NCBI GenBank assembly: GCA_050258375.1
Contig: JBLMYQ010000010.1
Coordinates: forward strand, 1-42,973
Source of the DNA: JBLMYQ01 sp050258375
GTDB lineage: Bacteria; Bacillota; Clostridia; Acetivibrionales; UBA4821
Direction of reading: 5' to 3'
DNA length: 42,973 bases
The notes under the pieces are model-generated. The model ran no database searches, was not told where the DNA came from, and saw nothing but the letters and a program-made list of their open reading frames with translations. Each line of letters opens with the position of its first letter. Positions within the stretch are counted from its first letter, which is position 1. The translations under genes were made by a program, and so were the position numbers. This document shows positions 1-9,650 of this stretch, in pieces.

Positions 1-1
1 C

Positions 2-142
2 AGCGGTATTGATGATGTTCTTTTATGGGAAGAGGCTTGTTCAGACAAAGCAAGCGTAGGAATAGAAGGTATAAAAAAACAAAACGAAATTTCTCATAAA
101 GCTTCAGATAACAACGTCAGACAATTCTGGAGTATCTTCTAA
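2..142 (+). CDS. 3' end of an unrecognised gene (partial)
   Basis: An open frame enters from the left edge and reads 46 codons (beginning SGIDDVLLWEEACSDKAS, ending RQFWSIF) to TAA at 140-142. I do not recognise the family, and the tail does not resemble a RibD C-terminus, although ribD would be an expected neighbour of ribE. The same frame stays open for 16 more codons after the TAA (REIHELSDLEEMAIGS) to TGA at 191-193. The TAA could therefore be a premature stop in a decaying gene, but a run that short can occur by chance. A terminator hairpin follows at 268-308, which is consistent with a real transcript ending here. Confidence 0.4.
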   Translation, partial: SGIDDVLLWEEACSDKASVGIEGIKKQNEISHKASDNNVRQFWSIF

Positions 143-267
143 AGAGAAATTCACGAATTATCTGACTTAGAAGAAATGGCTATTGGGTCATGAAGCTTAT
201 TCAAAATTTGTTTTGTTTTTAATAAAAAGGAAGAAACTAAATTTCTAATAAAGATTCAAATAGAAAA

Positions 268-308
268 TTAAGATAATTTTAATATGAAGAAATTATCTTA
301 ATTTTTTT
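268..308 (+). terminator. Rho-independent terminator upstream of ribE
   Basis: A perfect 12-bp stem (ttaagataattt at 268-279 with aaattatcttaa at 290-301) encloses a 10-nt loop and is followed by a run of seven T at 302-308. It ends transcription of the upstream gene. Its T-run abuts the -35 box of the ribE promoter. Confidence 0.75.
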
Positions 309-335
309 GATTAAAAATTATTTTTTTGCTAGAAT
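307..335 (+). promoter_or_regulatory. Predicted sigma-A promoter of ribE
   Basis: TTGATT (307-312), a 17-nt spacer and TAGAAT (330-335) match the housekeeping consensus at optimal spacing, about 30 nt before the ribE start. The leader is too short for an FMN riboswitch and none is seen. Confidence 0.5.
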
Positions 336-367
336 ATGAGTATGAATATAAGGGTATGGAGGGACAA

Positions 368-1021
368 ATGTTTACAGGCATTGTTCAAGAGCTGGGAATA
401 ATTAAATCAATAAACTTTTCAGGGAGTGTTAATAAGCTGAAAATTGAATGCCCCATAACAATTAAAGGTGTTAAGCCTGGAGACAGTATAGCGGTCAATG
501 GGGTATGTCTGACGGTTTGCAATATGGGAGAAACCTGGTTTGAGGCGGATGTTATGCCGGAGACAATGAGGAAAACAAGTCTGGCTAATCTAAAGGCTTC
601 TTCAAGGGTTAATATCGAGCCTGCACTCAGAGTGGGTGATAAACTTGGAGGACATCTTGTTACAGGGCATATTGATGGTACCGGTCTAATAAAGGAAATT
701 CGAAAGGAACAAAATGCAGTATGGATGAATTTTCAGCTTGCACCTGAGCTTTTAAAGTACATAATATCCAAGGGTTCTATTGCGATTGATGGAATAAGTC
801 TTACGGTCGCAGAGGTTGATTTTAGTTCCTGCAGTGTCTCACTGATACCTGTTACCTTTGCCGGTACAGTGCTTGGTGAAAAAAGGGTTGGAGATATTGT
901 TAATATTGAGTGTGATATGATAGGCAAATATATTGAAAAGCTGGCTGCGTATGGAGATAAAAATACTTCAGGGGGAAAAGGCTTGAATATTGATTTCCTT
1001 TCAGAAAACGGATTTGCGTAA
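368..1021 (+). CDS. ribE: Riboflavin synthase, alpha chain
   Basis: This 217-residue protein converts two molecules of 6,7-dimethyl-8-ribityllumazine to riboflavin, the last step of the pathway. It begins MFTGIVQELG, the hallmark of the family, and shows the expected duplication of two lumazine-binding domains; the second starts near GGHLVTGHIDGTG, about residue 98. Length is normal. ATG 368 is chosen because it gives the canonical N-terminus and has a ggaggga ribosome binding site (357-363); the longer frame from TTG 326 adds 14 residues foreign to the family. The gene has its own promoter and terminator. The partner genes ribBA and ribH lie about 17.8 kb downstream, beyond the pilus island, so the usual rib cluster is split here. 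Confidence 0.96.
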   Translation: MFTGIVQELGIIKSINFSGSVNKLKIECPITIKGVKPGDSIAVNGVCLTVCNMGETWFEADVMPETMRKTSLANLKASSRVNIEPALRVGDKLGGHLVTGHIDGTGLIKEIRKEQNAVWMNFQLAPELLKYIISKGSIAIDGISLTVAEVDFSSCSVSLIPVTFAGTVLGEKRVGDIVNIECDMIGKYIEKLAAYGDKNTSGGKGLNIDFLSENGFA

Positions 1022-1070
1022 AGAATTAATAAGTACAGATTAATGATTAATAACTTATTGGCTGTGTAAC

Positions 1071-1115
1071 CAAAATAATGGATATGATTTTTAATATCCA
1101 TTATTTTGCTTTTAT
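1071..1115 (+). terminator. Rho-independent terminator after ribE
   Basis: A perfect 15-bp stem (caaaataatggatat at 1071-1085 with atatccattattttg at 1094-1108) has an 8-nt loop and a T-rich tail. It closes the ribE unit and separates it from the RCC1-pilus island. Confidence 0.8.
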
Positions 1116-1185
1116 TGAAAAAAAGGATATTAAATGCTAAAATTAAAGTATAGTGTTGTATTCTGGCATAAAAATGCTTATTTAT

Positions 1186-1213
1186 TTGATAAAGTCTGAT
1201 ATTTCCGTAAAAT
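1186..1213 (+). promoter_or_regulatory. Candidate promoter of the RCC1-pilus island
   Basis: TTGATA (1186-1191), a 16-nt spacer and TAAAAT (1208-1213) lie just before the ribosome binding site aaaggaag (1225-1232) of the giant RCC1 gene. No c-di-GMP riboswitch or other recognisable leader structure is seen between 1116 and 1241. Confidence 0.4.
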
Positions 1214-1241
1214 TAGGTAAAAAGAAAGGAAGTTTTTAAAA

Positions 1242-4200
1242 ATGAAAAAATCCTCATCCAAAAGATTTTTAGCATGGTTATTGGCTTTTGCGCTGGTATT
1301 TTGCCAGGTAGAAATACCTGTTATGGCTGAAGGGGGCGGAAGCGCTGCGACAAATAAGCAGATAGCGGCAGGGCAATATCATACCGTAGCCCTCAAGGTG
1401 AATGGAACAGTATGGGCATGGGGAGCTAACGGAAATGGTCAGCTTGGAGACGGAACGGAGACTGATAGCAAAACACCTGTACAGGTTAGTAATATAAGCG
1501 GCATTACATCAGTAGCAGCAGGAGCAAATCATACGCTAGCCTTGAAATCTGATGGAACGGTATGGGCATGGGGATATAACGGAAACGGTCAATTGGGTAA
1601 TAACTCCGAAACCAGCAGTAAGATACCTGTTCAGGTAAGCGGATTATCGGGAGTTAATGCAATAGCAGCAGGCGCGTATCATTCGGTGGCCGTAACGGCT
1701 GCCGGAGAGGTATGGACATGGGGATATAACGGAAACGGTCAATTGGGTAATGATTCTGATGTAAGCAGTAAAGTGCCGGTAAAATTAACCACTGTCAGCG
1801 GAGCGGCAGAAGTTTCAGCAGGATTATATCATACTGCAGTTGTAACATCTGCCGGAGAGGTATGGACATGGGGATATAACGGAAGCGGTCAGCTAGGAAA
1901 CAATACTACTGTTGACAGCAAAATCCCAATTAAGGCAGCTGGAATTACGGATGCTGTATCTGTTGCAGCAGGAGCAAATCATACAGTGGCATTGAGAACA
2001 GGCGGAACAGTATTGGTCTGGGGTAGCAATGGCTATGGACAATTGGGAGATGGTTCAGGAGTAGACCAGCTTGTGCCGGTTGAAATTAGTGGTTTAACAG
2101 GAGTTTCAGCAATAAGGGCAGGAGCAAACCATACAACAGCGTTAAAGACTGATAAATCAGTAGTGGCTTGGGGATACAACGGTTATGGTCAAATAGGGGA
2201 TAATTCTACCACCCAAAAAACTTCACCGACTGCGGTAACTGGATTGACCAGTAATGTTACGGCAATAGCGGCAGGAACAAATCATACGGTTGCTTTGAAA
2301 ACAGATGGGACAGTATGGACATGGGGAAATAATGTTTCAGGACAATTGGGTGATGGTACTACAACGCAAAGAAATGCTCCGGTACAGGTACCGGGACTTG
2401 ATTTATTAAAAATTCTTACCCCAGGGGGGAGCATGACAAAGCAGATTGCCGGGGGAGGATATCATACGGTTGCTTTAAAAACAGATGGGACAGTATGGAC
2501 ATGGGGAAGAAATAACAATGGCCAGTTAGGTGATAATTCGACGGTACAGAAAAATATACTGGGACAGGTAAAAAGCTCGGATGGAACTTTATCTCTGACT
2601 AGAATTACGGCAGTAGCAGCAGGGGAATACCATACTGCTGCTTTAAGGTCAGATGGAACGGTATGGACATGGGGAAATGCGGAAAATGGGCGCTTAGGGA
2701 ACAACAGTTCTACAGGTCAAAGAAATATACCAGTACAAGCACAAGCAACGGGCTTTACCAGTGTAGCTGCAATAGCTGCAGGACAAACTCATACTATGGC
2801 GGTGACAACAGCCGGAGATGTATGGGCATGGGGGAATAACGGAAACGGTCAATTGGGAGATGGCTCTAATACTCAAAGAAATGTACCGACAAAGCTGACT
2901 GGTGTATCGGGAGTTGCTGCAATTGCTGCAGGGCAATCCTTTACGGCAGCTCTGAAGGCGGATAAAACAGTATGGACTTGGGGGAATAATGACAAGGGAC
3001 AATTGGGAGACGGTTCTATTACACCGAGAAATACACCGGCACAGGTAGCAGGGCTGACCGGGATTATTGCTATATCAACAGGTGCTAATCATGTAGTAGC
3101 CTTAAAGGAAGACGGAACGGTATGGGCATGGGGAAATAATGAAAGCGGGCAATTGGGAGATGGTACAAAATTTCAGAGAAACACGCCTGTACTGATAAAC
3201 AATGTGGGTGGAGTCTCAGCTATTGCAGCCGGAGAATATCATACAATAGTTTTGAAGTCGGATGGAACGGTATGGGCATGGGGAAGCAATAACTATGGTC
3301 AGTTAGGTAACGGCAGCGGCGGAACAGGAGAATACAGTACTACAGCTGCACAGATAGGCGGAATGACAGGAGTAATTTCCATAGCAGGAGGGGCAAGCCA
3401 TACACTAGCCTTGAAATCTGACGGAACAGTATGGACATGGGGTTGGAATGGTTTCGGACAGTTGGGAGACAATACCGTGACTCAAAGAAATACACCTGTG
3501 AAGGTATATAACTGTTTACTGTTCAAAAGGCTTCTTCCCGAGGATACATATGTCCAGGTAGTAGAATCAGGTTACTATACTTCAGCAGGTTTAAAAAGTG
3601 ATGGAACGGTATGGACGTGGGGATATAACGGTCATGGTCAATTGGGAAATGGTAATACAACTGATAGTTATACGCGAGTCCAGGTACAGGGGTTGACTGG
3701 AGTCGTATCAATAGCAGCCGGAGAATATCATATGGCAGCCTTAAAATCTGATGGGACGGTATGGTGCTGGGGATATAATGCTAATGGCGAATTAGGAAAC
3801 AATGACCCTAATAATGCTAATAGTGCTATACCGGTTCAGGTGGGTGGATTGTATGATGTTAAGGCAATAGCCGCTGGCTACAATTATACAGTAGCCTTAA
3901 AAAGTGACGGAACGGTGTGGACATGGGGCTTAAATGATAATATGCAATTGGGACGCGGAGCGAATAATACAACTCCTAGCAAAACACCGGTAATGGTACC
4001 TAAGTCAGCAAGTGTAGATGGATTTAATAACATAAAGGCAATTGCGTCAGGGGACTATCATGTAATAGCTTTAAAGGAAGATGGAACAGTATGGACATGG
4101 GGAAACAATGGCTATCAACAATTGGGGGATGGTACGACAACAAATAATGGTGTGCCACTAAAAATTAGTGGTTTGGTAGGAGTTGTGGCAATAACAGGAA

Positions 4201-7200
4201 CAGCATATTCTACAGCAGTGTTAAAAGCAGATGGAACAGTCTGGAATTGGGGAAATGGTGCTTATGGTCTTTTGGGAGATGGGTTAAGTACCTCCGGCTA
4301 TGTACCTGTACAGGTTAAAAGTACAGAGAGCTCCGGCTATCTGACTGATGTTGTAAAAATTAAGGGTGGGCTATATTATATGACAGCATTAAAGTCAGAT
4401 GGAACTGTATGGACCTGGGGGTATAACCCATATAGTAATTTAGGACGCAGTGACAATTCTGTTATTGCCGGACGGGTTGTAAGCCCGGATGGAACTGGAT
4501 TTTTGACCGGAATAGTAGGAATATCAGCAGGTGAGTATACATCAATAGCCTTAAAATCGGATGGAACGGTGTGGACCTGGGGATTCAACAACTGTGGTCA
4601 GCTTGGAATTGGAGGTGTATCACCAGGTAGTTCTACAAATCCAGTAAAGGTAAATGATTTGAATTTATACAGGGTTCTAATACCTGGGGAAAATGCAAGT
4701 AAGAAGCTTGCAGGAGGAGATTTTCACACAGCCGTATTAAAAAGTAACGGAACGGTATGGACTTGGGGACGAAATAATAAAGGACAGCTTGGAGATGGTA
4801 CTACAACACAGAGAAATGCGCCGGTACAGGTAAGCGGATTATCTACGGTTACAGCGGTTGCAGGAGGAGCAAACCATACAATGGCCTTGAAATCTGATGG
4901 AACAGTATGGGGATGGGGGAACAATGAAAAGGGACAATTAGGAGATAATTCGACAACTAACAGGCTTTCTCCGGTGAAAGCAAGCGGATTGACCGGAGTG
5001 GCTGCAATAGATGCAGGAGCAAATCATACAGTTGCTTTAAAGGGTGATGGAACAGTATGGGCATGGGGTTATAACGAGCAGGGACAATTAGGAGATGGAA
5101 CTATAGCTGATAAACAGACTCCTAAACAGATAGGCGGATTGACCGGTGTCGCGGCAATAGCAGCAGGGGCAAACCATACAGTTGCTTTAAAGACGGAAGG
5201 AACAGTATGGACATGGGGATTTAACGGCAGTGGACAGCTGGGAATCGGAAATACTGATAATAAGTCTGCACCTATAAAGGTAGACGGACTGACAGATGTT
5301 GTGGCAATATCGGCAGGCGCGGATTATACTATTGCATTAAAAAGCAATGGCGATACATATGTATGGGGAAATAACGAATTTGGTCAGTTGGGCGATACCT
5401 CACAGACCAACAGAACTACACCTGTGCTGGCAAGTGGTTTGAATGGAGCGGCAGTAGCAGCAGGACAGACACACACGGTGGTTTTGAAGCAGGATTGTTC
5501 GGTATGGGCATGTGGCAAAAATGCCAGCGGTCAATTGGGGAACAACTCAATAGAACAAAGTAGTACTGCTGTTCAGGTAAAAAAAGATATAAACAATATG
5601 TTTACAGGAGTTAAGGAAGTAATAGCCGGAGGAAATCATGTTGTAGCATTAAAAATTGACGGAACGGTATGGGCATGGGGAAATAATGAATATGGGCAGC
5701 TGGGGGATGCTTCTTCGGGGACAAACAGATTAATGCCGGTACAGGTAGCTGATATGAATCTGCTGCAGCTTCTTTCCACAGGAGAAAATATGACAAAGCA
5801 GATAGCCGGAGGAGCAAATCATACTATAGCATTAAAATCGGATGGAACAGTATGGACCTGGGGATTGAATACCAATGGTCAATTAGGAAACAATTCCACA
5901 ACGCAAAGTATTGCTCCCGTACAGGTAAAAAATACGGCGGGAACTGCAGGGCTTACTGGAATTACGGCAGTAGCGGCAGGAGCGAATCATACGGCAGCAT
6001 TAAAAAGTGATGGAACGGTATGGACATGGGGCTTAAATACAAGTTACCAATTGGGGGTGGGTTCGCCTAGTCAAAGAACTACACCTATACAGATAAGCGG
6101 TTTAACTGAAGTCGCAGCAATAGCAACCGGAGCAAACCACACAATAGCGTTGAAGAATGATGGAACGGTATATACATGGGGGCTCAATACCAGTGGTCAA
6201 TTGGGAGATAATACGCAAGCGAATAAGAGCGCACCGGTAAATGTATCCGGATTAACCGGTGTTGCAGCAATAGCAGCAGGGACATCGCATACACTGGCTC
6301 TGAAGAAAGATGGAACAGTATGGGCATGGGGCTTGAATGATAATGGGCGGTTAGGTAATAATTCTACTACACAAAGTCTTGTCCCGGTACAAGTTAAAGA
6401 TACGGCAGGAACCGGGAATCTTACCGGGGTTATTGCAATAGCGGCAGGAGCAAGTCATTCAGTAGCTTTAAAGAGCGATGGAACGGTATGGACTTGGGGT
6501 TTGAATGCCAATGGGCAGCTAGGGGATAATTCCACTGACCAAAAACTTACACCAACCCAGATAACCGGAGTAAATGGAATTGCGGCAATATCGGCAGGTC
6601 AGGCTCATACCGCAGTTTTAAAGACGGATGGTACTGCATATGCTTGGGGATATAATGAATATGGGCAATTGGGAGACGGTACTGCTAGCCAAAGAATTGC
6701 ACCGGTATCTATAAGTGGTTTAAATGATACTATATCAATAGCATCAGGAGCAAATCATACAATTGTTTTAAAAGCAGATGGAACTGTATGGACATGCGGA
6801 TATAACTCAAACGGGCAACTAGGTGATAGTACTACGACCAATAGATATATACTGGTGCAGGTATCCGGTCTGAATCTAAAGAAGCTTCTGGCTCAGGGAA
6901 ATAATATGATAAAGCAGATAGCTGCGGGAGTATCCCATACGGTAGTTTTAAAGGCAGATGGAACAGTATGGGCTTGGGGAAGCAATGAATATGGTCAATT
7001 AGGAAACAACACCGGTACTTCGAGTAGTATACCAGTGCAAGTAAGCAGTTTAACTAAGGTTTCAGCAGTAGCAGCTGGTGGCAACCATACTATAGCGTTG
7101 AAACGGGATGGCACGGTATGGACCTGGGGAAAGAATATAAGCGGTCAGCTGGGGGATAGTACCGTAACTCAAAGGAATACTCCGGTGCAGGTTCCTGGAT

Positions 7201-9617
7201 TAACCGGAATTACGGCAATAGCGGGAGGAGAAAATCATACCCTGGCCGTAAAATCAGATGGAACAGTATGGGCGTGGGGGTTAAATGATGAGGGACAATT
7301 AGGAGATAATACCCTGACTCAAAGAAATAGTCCAGTACAGGTAAGCGGATTGACCGGGGTTGTTTCAATAGCGGGAGGCTCAAAGCATAGTGTATCATTA
7401 AGGGATGATGGAACCGTATGGACTTGGGGAAATAATGCATTAGGTCAGTTAGGAAATGTGACTGGTGCTCAGAGTAAAATACCTGTACAAATGACCGGTG
7501 CGACAGGGGTTACGACAATAGCAACCGGAGCGAATCATACCATAGTAGTAAAACCAGATAGTTCGGTATGGGCATGCGGAAGCAATGATAAGGGACAATT
7601 GGGAGACGGCTCAACGACTTACAAAACTACAATAGTTCAGATTAGCGGCTTGGACAATGTCAGCTTTGTAGCAGGAGGAGCAAAGCATACTATAGCTTTA
7701 AAAAAGGATGGAACAGTATGGGCATGGGGAGATAACGAAAAAGGACAATTGGGAGATACGACCGGAGTTCAAAAGAGTACACCGGTACAGGTTAAAGAGT
7801 CGGCTGGAAATGCTCAGATAACAGAGGTTGTAGCAATAGCAGGGGGAGCAAAGCATACGGCTGTATTAAGAATAGATGGAAAGGTTTGGACAGGTGGATT
7901 CAATGAAAAAGGACAATTAGGAGATAACTCTGTGATTGACAAAAATCCTTTGGTGCAGGCTGTTAATATTAATGTGCTGCAGGTGCTTGCGACTGCTGCT
8001 CCGACGGCATCAGATAGCGGTAATGATACCAGACGTGAAATATCGGTCAGCTTTAACGGTACAGATGATGAAACCTATATAACGGGTTATAGAATCTTTA
8101 TTGTACCTTCTTATAAAGTAAGCAGCTTTACTTTGGATGTGGCTTCAGGGCTTGATTCTACAAAGTACAAGCAAGAGGAAAAAAAGGGAACAAACGCATC
8201 TCATACAGTAGTTGTTACAACAGCAGTTAAAGATTGTATGGGAGCGGATATTACTACTGATAAAACATACAAGATGTTTATCATGTCTGTTGGAGAAAAT
8301 GGTTATGTGAGTTCGCTTTCTTCAGGCTCGAATTCTATCTGCTATCTGTGTTCATTGGATTTCAGCAGTAGTACTTACAGTGTGGATGAAGATGGAAGCA
8401 ATATAACAATAACTGTTGTGAGGTCAGACAACCTCACAGGTTCAACAAGTATTGAATATGCAACGAGTGATGGAACAGCAGCTGCAGGGGTACATTATAC
8501 GGCAGCAAGCGGGACCTTGAATTTTGCAGAGGGAGAATCAAGCAAAACCTTTAATATCAGCATAACAGACAACACGATTTACAGCGGAAATAAGGTTATC
8601 AATCTTTCTCTGAAAAATCCGGGGACAAGAGCAAGAATTGGGCAGCAAGGTACTGCTGTAGTAAACATACTTGATGATGAACCGGCTGCAATAGCGAAGG
8701 TTCAGTTTGCCAGTGATTCTTACAGTGTAAATGAAAATGGTGGTTCTGCTACAATAACTGTTACCCGAATAGAAAATATTTCTGGTACAACAAGAGTGAA
8801 TTATGAAACAAGCAATGGAACAGCATCGTCAGGTGTTCATTATTCAGCAGTAACCGGAGCCTTGAATTTTATAGAGGGAGAGTCAAGCAAAACCTTTACG
8901 GTGCCGATAATTGATAATGGAGTATTTGCAGGTGACAAAACGGTAAATCTTACATTAAAAAGTCCTACAGGAGGAGCAGAGCTTGGAACGCCATCTTCTG
9001 CAACATTGAACATAATTGAAGATGAAGCTTATGCTACTGCGGATGCAGCTGTTGAAGGCAGCGGAGGCAGTCTGATTGTGGTTGATGACGGAACAAGCTA
9101 TACCAACAGCAACAGCCTTCAATTGCATCTTACACAGCTAAACAATGTTAAAAATGTCAGAGTAAGCCTTGATGGTATTAGCTGGTCGCCTTATGAAGAA
9201 GTTCTGGGAAATGAATTTACTAAGCAGATTACTTTTATTGGCGGCAGTGATGGCGAAAAATCGGTATTTTATCAGTTCCAGAATCCGGCAGGAAAGGAAA
9301 GCAGGATTTTATCAAAGAAATTGTTTATTGATACTACTGCACCTACAGTATCACTGCAAACGACCGACGGCTCTATGATTGCAAAGAATGGAGTATTCAA
9401 ATTCAGAGTAAATATTAACGAAAAAGCGTCAAAAAAGATTATATACAATATAGTTGTAAATGATGAAGCTGTAGTTTCGGATACAACTACTACATCAAGA
9501 AACTTTAATGTGCTGTTAAGCGATTTGACATTAAATGAGTATAGTCTTATTTCAATAAGTGTGAGGGATGTAGTTGGAAATGAAACCGAAAAGAATGTTT
9601 CGGTGCTGGCGAAATAG
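1242..9617 (+). CDS. Giant secreted RCC1 beta-propeller protein (2791 aa)
   Basis: The protein starts with a Sec signal peptide (basic MKKSSSKR, hydrophobic LAWLLAFALVF, likely cleavage after VMA). Residues from about 36 to 2245 consist of RCC1 repeats of roughly 50 residues built around an AAGANHTVALKSDGTVW-type segment and WGxNxxGQLG. I count 42 WG..N..GQLG-type blades in six blocks of seven, each block followed by a linker such as DLLKILTPGGSMTKQIAGG (linker DNA near 2393, 3505, 4650, 5745, 6861 and 7959). Next come a fibronectin-III-like stretch (about 2250-2365), two Calx-beta domains (about 2369-2480 and 2486-2595) and Ig-like beta domains to the end. No LPXTG, SLH, dockerin or transmembrane anchor is visible at the C-terminus. 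RCC1 folds are seven-bladed propellers that usually bind proteins, so an adhesin or surface-binding role is likely. The pilB gene follows after 33 nt. Specific ligand unknown. Confidence 0.93.
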   Translation: MKKSSSKRFLAWLLAFALVFCQVEIPVMAEGGGSAATNKQIAAGQYHTVALKVNGTVWAWGANGNGQLGDGTETDSKTPVQVSNISGITSVAAGANHTLALKSDGTVWAWGYNGNGQLGNNSETSSKIPVQVSGLSGVNAIAAGAYHSVAVTAAGEVWTWGYNGNGQLGNDSDVSSKVPVKLTTVSGAAEVSAGLYHTAVVTSAGEVWTWGYNGSGQLGNNTTVDSKIPIKAAGITDAVSVAAGANHTVALRTGGTVLVWGSNGYGQLGDGSGVDQLVPVEISGLTGVSAIRAGANHTTALKTDKSVVAWGYNGYGQIGDNSTTQKTSPTAVTGLTSNVTAIAAGTNHTVALKTDGTVWTWGNNVSGQLGDGTTTQRNAPVQVPGLDLLKILTPGGSMTKQIAGGGYHTVALKTDGTVWTWGRNNNGQLGDNSTVQKNILGQVKSSDGTLSLTRITAVAAGEYHTAALRSDGTVWTWGNAENGRLGNNSSTGQRNIPVQAQATGFTSVAAIAAGQTHTMAVTTAGDVWAWGNNGNGQLGDGSNTQRNVPTKLTGVSGVAAIAAGQSFTAALKADKTVWTWGNNDKGQLGDGSITPRNTPAQVAGLTGIIAISTGANHVVALKEDGTVWAWGNNESGQLGDGTKFQRNTPVLINNVGGVSAIAAGEYHTIVLKSDGTVWAWGSNNYGQLGNGSGGTGEYSTTAAQIGGMTGVISIAGGASHTLALKSDGTVWTWGWNGFGQLGDNTVTQRNTPVKVYNCLLFKRLLPEDTYVQVVESGYYTSAGLKSDGTVWTWGYNGHGQLGNGNTTDSYTRVQVQGLTGVVSIAAGEYHMAALKSDGTVWCWGYNANGELGNNDPNNANSAIPVQVGGLYDVKAIAAGYNYTVALKSDGTVWTWGLNDNMQLGRGANNTTPSKTPVMVPKSASVDGFNNIKAIASGDYHVIALKEDGTVWTWGNNGYQQLGDGTTTNNGVPLKISGLVGVVAITGTAYSTAVLKADGTVWNWGNGAYGLLGDGLSTSGYVPVQVKSTESSGYLTDVVKIKGGLYYMTALKSDGTVWTWGYNPYSNLGRSDNSVIAGRVVSPDGTGFLTGIVGISAGEYTSIALKSDGTVWTWGFNNCGQLGIGGVSPGSSTNPVKVNDLNLYRVLIPGENASKKLAGGDFHTAVLKSNGTVWTWGRNNKGQLGDGTTTQRNAPVQVSGLSTVTAVAGGANHTMALKSDGTVWGWGNNEKGQLGDNSTTNRLSPVKASGLTGVAAIDAGANHTVALKGDGTVWAWGYNEQGQLGDGTIADKQTPKQIGGLTGVAAIAAGANHTVALKTEGTVWTWGFNGSGQLGIGNTDNKSAPIKVDGLTDVVAISAGADYTIALKSNGDTYVWGNNEFGQLGDTSQTNRTTPVLASGLNGAAVAAGQTHTVVLKQDCSVWACGKNASGQLGNNSIEQSSTAVQVKKDINNMFTGVKEVIAGGNHVVALKIDGTVWAWGNNEYGQLGDASSGTNRLMPVQVADMNLLQLLSTGENMTKQIAGGANHTIALKSDGTVWTWGLNTNGQLGNNSTTQSIAPVQVKNTAGTAGLTGITAVAAGANHTAALKSDGTVWTWGLNTSYQLGVGSPSQRTTPIQISGLTEVAAIATGANHTIALKNDGTVYTWGLNTSGQLGDNTQANKSAPVNVSGLTGVAAIAAGTSHTLALKKDGTVWAWGLNDNGRLGNNSTTQSLVPVQVKDTAGTGNLTGVIAIAAGASHSVALKSDGTVWTWGLNANGQLGDNSTDQKLTPTQITGVNGIAAISAGQAHTAVLKTDGTAYAWGYNEYGQLGDGTASQRIAPVSISGLNDTISIASGANHTIVLKADGTVWTCGYNSNGQLGDSTTTNRYILVQVSGLNLKKLLAQGNNMIKQIAAGVSHTVVLKADGTVWAWGSNEYGQLGNNTGTSSSIPVQVSSLTKVSAVAAGGNHTIALKRDGTVWTWGKNISGQLGDSTVTQRNTPVQVPGLTGITAIAGGENHTLAVKSDGTVWAWGLNDEGQLGDNTLTQRNSPVQVSGLTGVVSIAGGSKHSVSLRDDGTVWTWGNNALGQLGNVTGAQSKIPVQMTGATGVTTIATGANHTIVVKPDSSVWACGSNDKGQLGDGSTTYKTTIVQISGLDNVSFVAGGAKHTIALKKDGTVWAWGDNEKGQLGDTTGVQKSTPVQVKESAGNAQITEVVAIAGGAKHTAVLRIDGKVWTGGFNEKGQLGDNSVIDKNPLVQAVNINVLQVLATAAPTASDSGNDTRREISVSFNGTDDETYITGYRIFIVPSYKVSSFTLDVASGLDSTKYKQEEKKGTNASHTVVVTTAVKDCMGADITTDKTYKMFIMSVGENGYVSSLSSGSNSICYLCSLDFSSSTYSVDEDGSNITITVVRSDNLTGSTSIEYATSDGTAAAGVHYTAASGTLNFAEGESSKTFNISITDNTIYSGNKVINLSLKNPGTRARIGQQGTAVVNILDDEPAAIAKVQFASDSYSVNENGGSATITVTRIENISGTTRVNYETSNGTASSGVHYSAVTGALNFIEGESSKTFTVPIIDNGVFAGDKTVNLTLKSPTGGAELGTPSSATLNIIEDEAYATADAAVEGSGGSLIVVDDGTSYTNSNSLQLHLTQLNNVKNVRVSLDGISWSPYEEVLGNEFTKQITFIGGSDGEKSVFYQFQNPAGKESRILSKKLFIDTTAPTVSLQTTDGSMIAKNGVFKFRVNINEKASKKIIYNIVVNDEAVVSDTTTTSRNFNVLLSDLTLNEYSLISISVRDVVGNETEKNVSVLAK

Positions 9618-9650
9618 CTTATACCCGATTCACCAAAAGGAGGAAAGATT

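Noticed and set aside
2..142. C-terminus of RibD
   Set aside because: The expected location fits, but the residues show no resemblance to the RibD reductase tail.
1116..1241. c-di-GMP riboswitch before the RCC1-pilus island
   Set aside because: No GEMM-type core is recognisable in the leader, and the space after the predicted promoter is under 40 nt.
5611..5817. 68-residue reverse ORF within the RCC1 gene
   Set aside because: Antisense to repeat and linker sequence; no promoter or ribosome binding site.
2462..7440. Reverse-strand ORFs inside the RCC1 gene (for example 2462-2704, 4724-4924, 7210-7440)
   Set aside because: They are antisense images of the repeat (HVHTVPSDFKA is complementary to the DGTVW repeat) with no ribosome binding sites.
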